DNA of 7,656 bases from Planctomycetota bacterium (GTDB lineage: Bacteria; Planctomycetota; UBA11346): positions 2,138 through 9,793 of the forward strand of contig JACDEN010000063.1 in the NCBI GenBank assembly GCA_013816415.1, read 5' to 3'. Shown piece by piece: positions 6,242-7,656 of this stretch. The number at the start of each line of letters is the position of its first letter. The stretch's first letter is position 1. The position numbers and the translations under genes are program-made. Under the pieces are notes generated by a model. The model had not been told where the DNA came from, did not search any database, and saw only the letters and a list, made by a program, of their open reading frames with translations.

Positions 6242-7561
6242 CTATCCCATCGCCGATGGAGCGGCGAGCAAGCGCTGCCGGTCGTGGCGCCACTGGTCGA
6301 GGCGGCTGAGCACGATCCACAGCACCAGCCCGACGATCGGCAGCACCGCGATCATCAGCAGCACGCCATCGTATCCGTGGCTCTGATCCACCATCCGACC
6401 GAGGCGTGGAGCGAGGACGTAGTTGCACACCGAGAAGGTCGCGTTCATCAACCCCGACATCAGCGCGGTCTGATTCTCAGCGACCGACTCGATGCCGTAG
6501 ACACCGAGCACGGTGTACGCCGCCTGGAAGCTCAGGCGCGAGAGGTCGATCCAGTACATCGCGTGCTGGCCGCTATCGGCGGTGCGGGCGAGCAGGATGG
6601 TCGCGGCGCCGACCATCCCCAACGTCATCACCAGCGTGCGCGCATCGAGGTACCGCCATCGCCAGCGGACGAAGACGAACACCGAGAGCCCGCCGAGCAG
6701 CTGTCCGATGTCCGTCGCGAGGAAGGGCTGCCAGTACATCCGCGTGATCTCGAACTGCTGCAGGTGCCAGACCTCCTTGAGGTAGAGCGGCAGGAAATTG
6801 TTGATGAAGACCGTCGGCGAGACCGTGCAGAGGATGCCCAGGACGGTGGCCCAGACGGCGAACGAGCGCAGGGACAGGCGCCGCATTCCGGTGTCGTTGG
6901 CGGCGATGATCTCGACCGTTCCCGAGCGGAAGGGGGCGGCAGGCCGATACGCGAGGATCGCCCACATCGGGATCCACAGCACGCACAGGCCGCCAGTGGC
7001 GAGGAACGCACCGCGCCAACCGGCTTTCTCGGCGATGAAGCCGGCGATCAGCGGCGCGAGCAGCGCTCCTGCCGCCCAACCGAAACCGATGAGGGCGCTG
7101 CCGGTATCGCGCAGGCGCGGCACCATCACGCGCCGCATGCCTTTCGCCAACGCCGCTGCTCCAGGGCCTTCGCCCAGCGCGAGCATCATGCGCCAGAAGC
7201 AGAGATCGTGGTAGCTGTGCGCGAAGGCGTGGCCCGCAGCGGCGATCGACCACACGAGGGTGCTGATCAGCAATCCATTGCGCACGCCGACACGGTCGAT
7301 CCACCAGCCGCCGAGCAGGCTGCTGAAGATGTAGACCAGCGAGAAGGACGCAGTGATGTTCCCCCACTGCTCCTTCGACAAGTGGAACTCGTCGAGGATG
7401 GTCGGGCCGAGCGTGCTCAGCGTCTGGCGATCGAGGTAGTTGAGGATCGCCGCCAGCACGAGCATCACTACCAACGCCCATGAAAGCCCGGTCATGGTGG
7501 TCGATACGTGCGGCGTCGGTGCGGGCGTCTGCGCGCGCGGCTCGCTCGCGACCGCGGTCAC
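6242..7561 (-). CDS. MFS transporter, anion:cation symporter (hexuronate/ExuT-like) type
   Basis: Inner-membrane secondary transporter of 439 residues with about twelve hydrophobic segments after a 25-residue cytoplasmic head. The first segment ends in NYLDRQTLSTLGPTI (residues 41-55), a pattern typical of the ACS family that contains hexuronate and other organic-anion symporters. The loop between segments 2 and 3 has the MFS motif G85-WWIDR-VGVR94. Segment 4 carries R124-MMLALGEGPG, where Arg and Glu are the family's substrate-binding signature. A long central loop (about 205-233) joins the two halves. Likely work is proton-coupled uptake of a sugar acid or similar carboxylate; the actual substrate cannot be read from sequence. 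The GTG start at 7561 is chosen because it forms a GTGA overlap with the hisF stop. The first internal ATG (residue 23) is the alternative. The small secreted-protein gene follows seven bases downstream. Confidence 0.9.
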   Translation of the reverse strand: MTAVASEPRAQTPAPTPHVSTTMTGLSWALVVMLVLAAILNYLDRQTLSTLGPTILDEFHLSKEQWGNITASFSLVYIFSSLLGGWWIDRVGVRNGLLISTLVWSIAAAGHAFAHSYHDLCFWRMMLALGEGPGAAALAKGMRRVMVPRLRDTGSALIGFGWAAGALLAPLIAGFIAEKAGWRGAFLATGGLCVLWIPMWAILAYRPAAPFRSGTVEIIAANDTGMRRLSLRSFAVWATVLGILCTVSPTVFINNFLPLYLKEVWHLQQFEITRMYWQPFLATDIGQLLGGLSVFVFVRWRWRYLDARTLVMTLGMVGAATILLARTADSGQHAMYWIDLSRLSFQAAYTVLGVYGIESVAENQTALMSGLMNATFSVCNYVLAPRLGRMVDQSHGYDGVLLMIAVLPIVGLVLWIVLSRLDQWRHDRQRLLAAPSAMG

Positions 7562-7656
7562 GCGCGCACCGCGACGCCCGCGGCGCGCATCTCCGCCTTG
7601 ATCGCGCCGACGGTGTACGTCCCGTAATGCACCATGCTCGCGACCAGCGCCGCATC
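7558..7656 (-). CDS. hisF: HisF C-terminus, imidazole glycerol phosphate synthase cyclase subunit (partial)
   Basis: Only the last 32 codons and the TGA stop (7560-7558) are inside the window; the rest lies past the right edge. The peptide begins DAALVASMVHYGTYTVGAIK and ends AEMRAAGVAVRA. This matches the well-conserved end of HisF (family pattern DAALAASIFHYGEYTIxEAKAYLxxxGIPVR), the last strand-helix unit of its beta/alpha barrel. HisF uses ammonia from HisH to convert PRFAR to imidazole glycerol phosphate and AICAR in histidine synthesis. Its stop overlaps the GTG of the MFS transporter gene by four bases (GTGA), so the two are probably coupled. The call rests on a short stretch, but every conserved block of that stretch is present. 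Confidence 0.8.
   Translation of the reverse strand, partial: DAALVASMVHYGTYTVGAIKAEMRAAGVAVRA

Noticed and set aside
5918..7483. A 521-codon open frame on the plus strand across the MFS gene
   Set aside because: The product is a His/Glu/Arg/Gln-rich string with no recognisable fold, opposite a clear twelve-segment transporter.

Overview
The window is GC-rich bacterial chromosomal DNA. The best taxonomic clue is the prepilin-like protein at 3251-3928. It combines an N-terminal FTLAELLVV-type segment with an H-x9-DG motif near the C-terminus, a pairing typical of the Planctomycetes-Verrucomicrobia-Lentisphaerae (PVC) bacteria. Nothing here fixes the genus.

Layout. (1) Positions 1-829, minus strand: an ISL3-family transposase running off the left edge. 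It is broken by an internal deletion plus a frameshift near 240. A probable terminal inverted repeat lies at about 871-894. (2) Positions 1000-3928, plus strand: three genes for exported or membrane proteins. They are a subtilisin-like (S8) protease with signal peptide and propeptide, a two-membrane-segment sensor-like protein that ends in a HAMP-like region with no output domain, and an H-x9-DG pseudopilin. (3) Positions 3933-5655, minus strand: the chaperone pair dnaJ then grpE (in transcription order). grpE converges on the pseudopilin gene with four bases between the stop codons. (4) Positions 5749-7656, minus strand: the last 32 codons of hisF (cut by the right edge), an MFS transporter of the ACS/hexuronate type whose GTG start overlaps the hisF stop, and a small secreted proline-rich protein of unknown function seven bases after the transporter.

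The minus-strand block from 7656 to 3933 reads hisF > MFS transporter > secreted protein > dnaJ > grpE. The first three are very tightly packed and probably co-transcribed. dnaJ-grpE follows after a gap of about 90 bases and may share the transcript or have its own promoter. dnaJ and grpE together supply the two co-chaperones of DnaK, and dnaK itself is not in the window.

I saw no tRNA, rRNA, CRISPR array, riboswitch or convincing intrinsic terminator. I found no clear evidence of an undescribed system. The most noteworthy points are the decayed transposase, the recovered hisF tail with its GTGA overlap, the dnaJ-before-grpE order, and the protease / HAMP-only / pseudopilin group.
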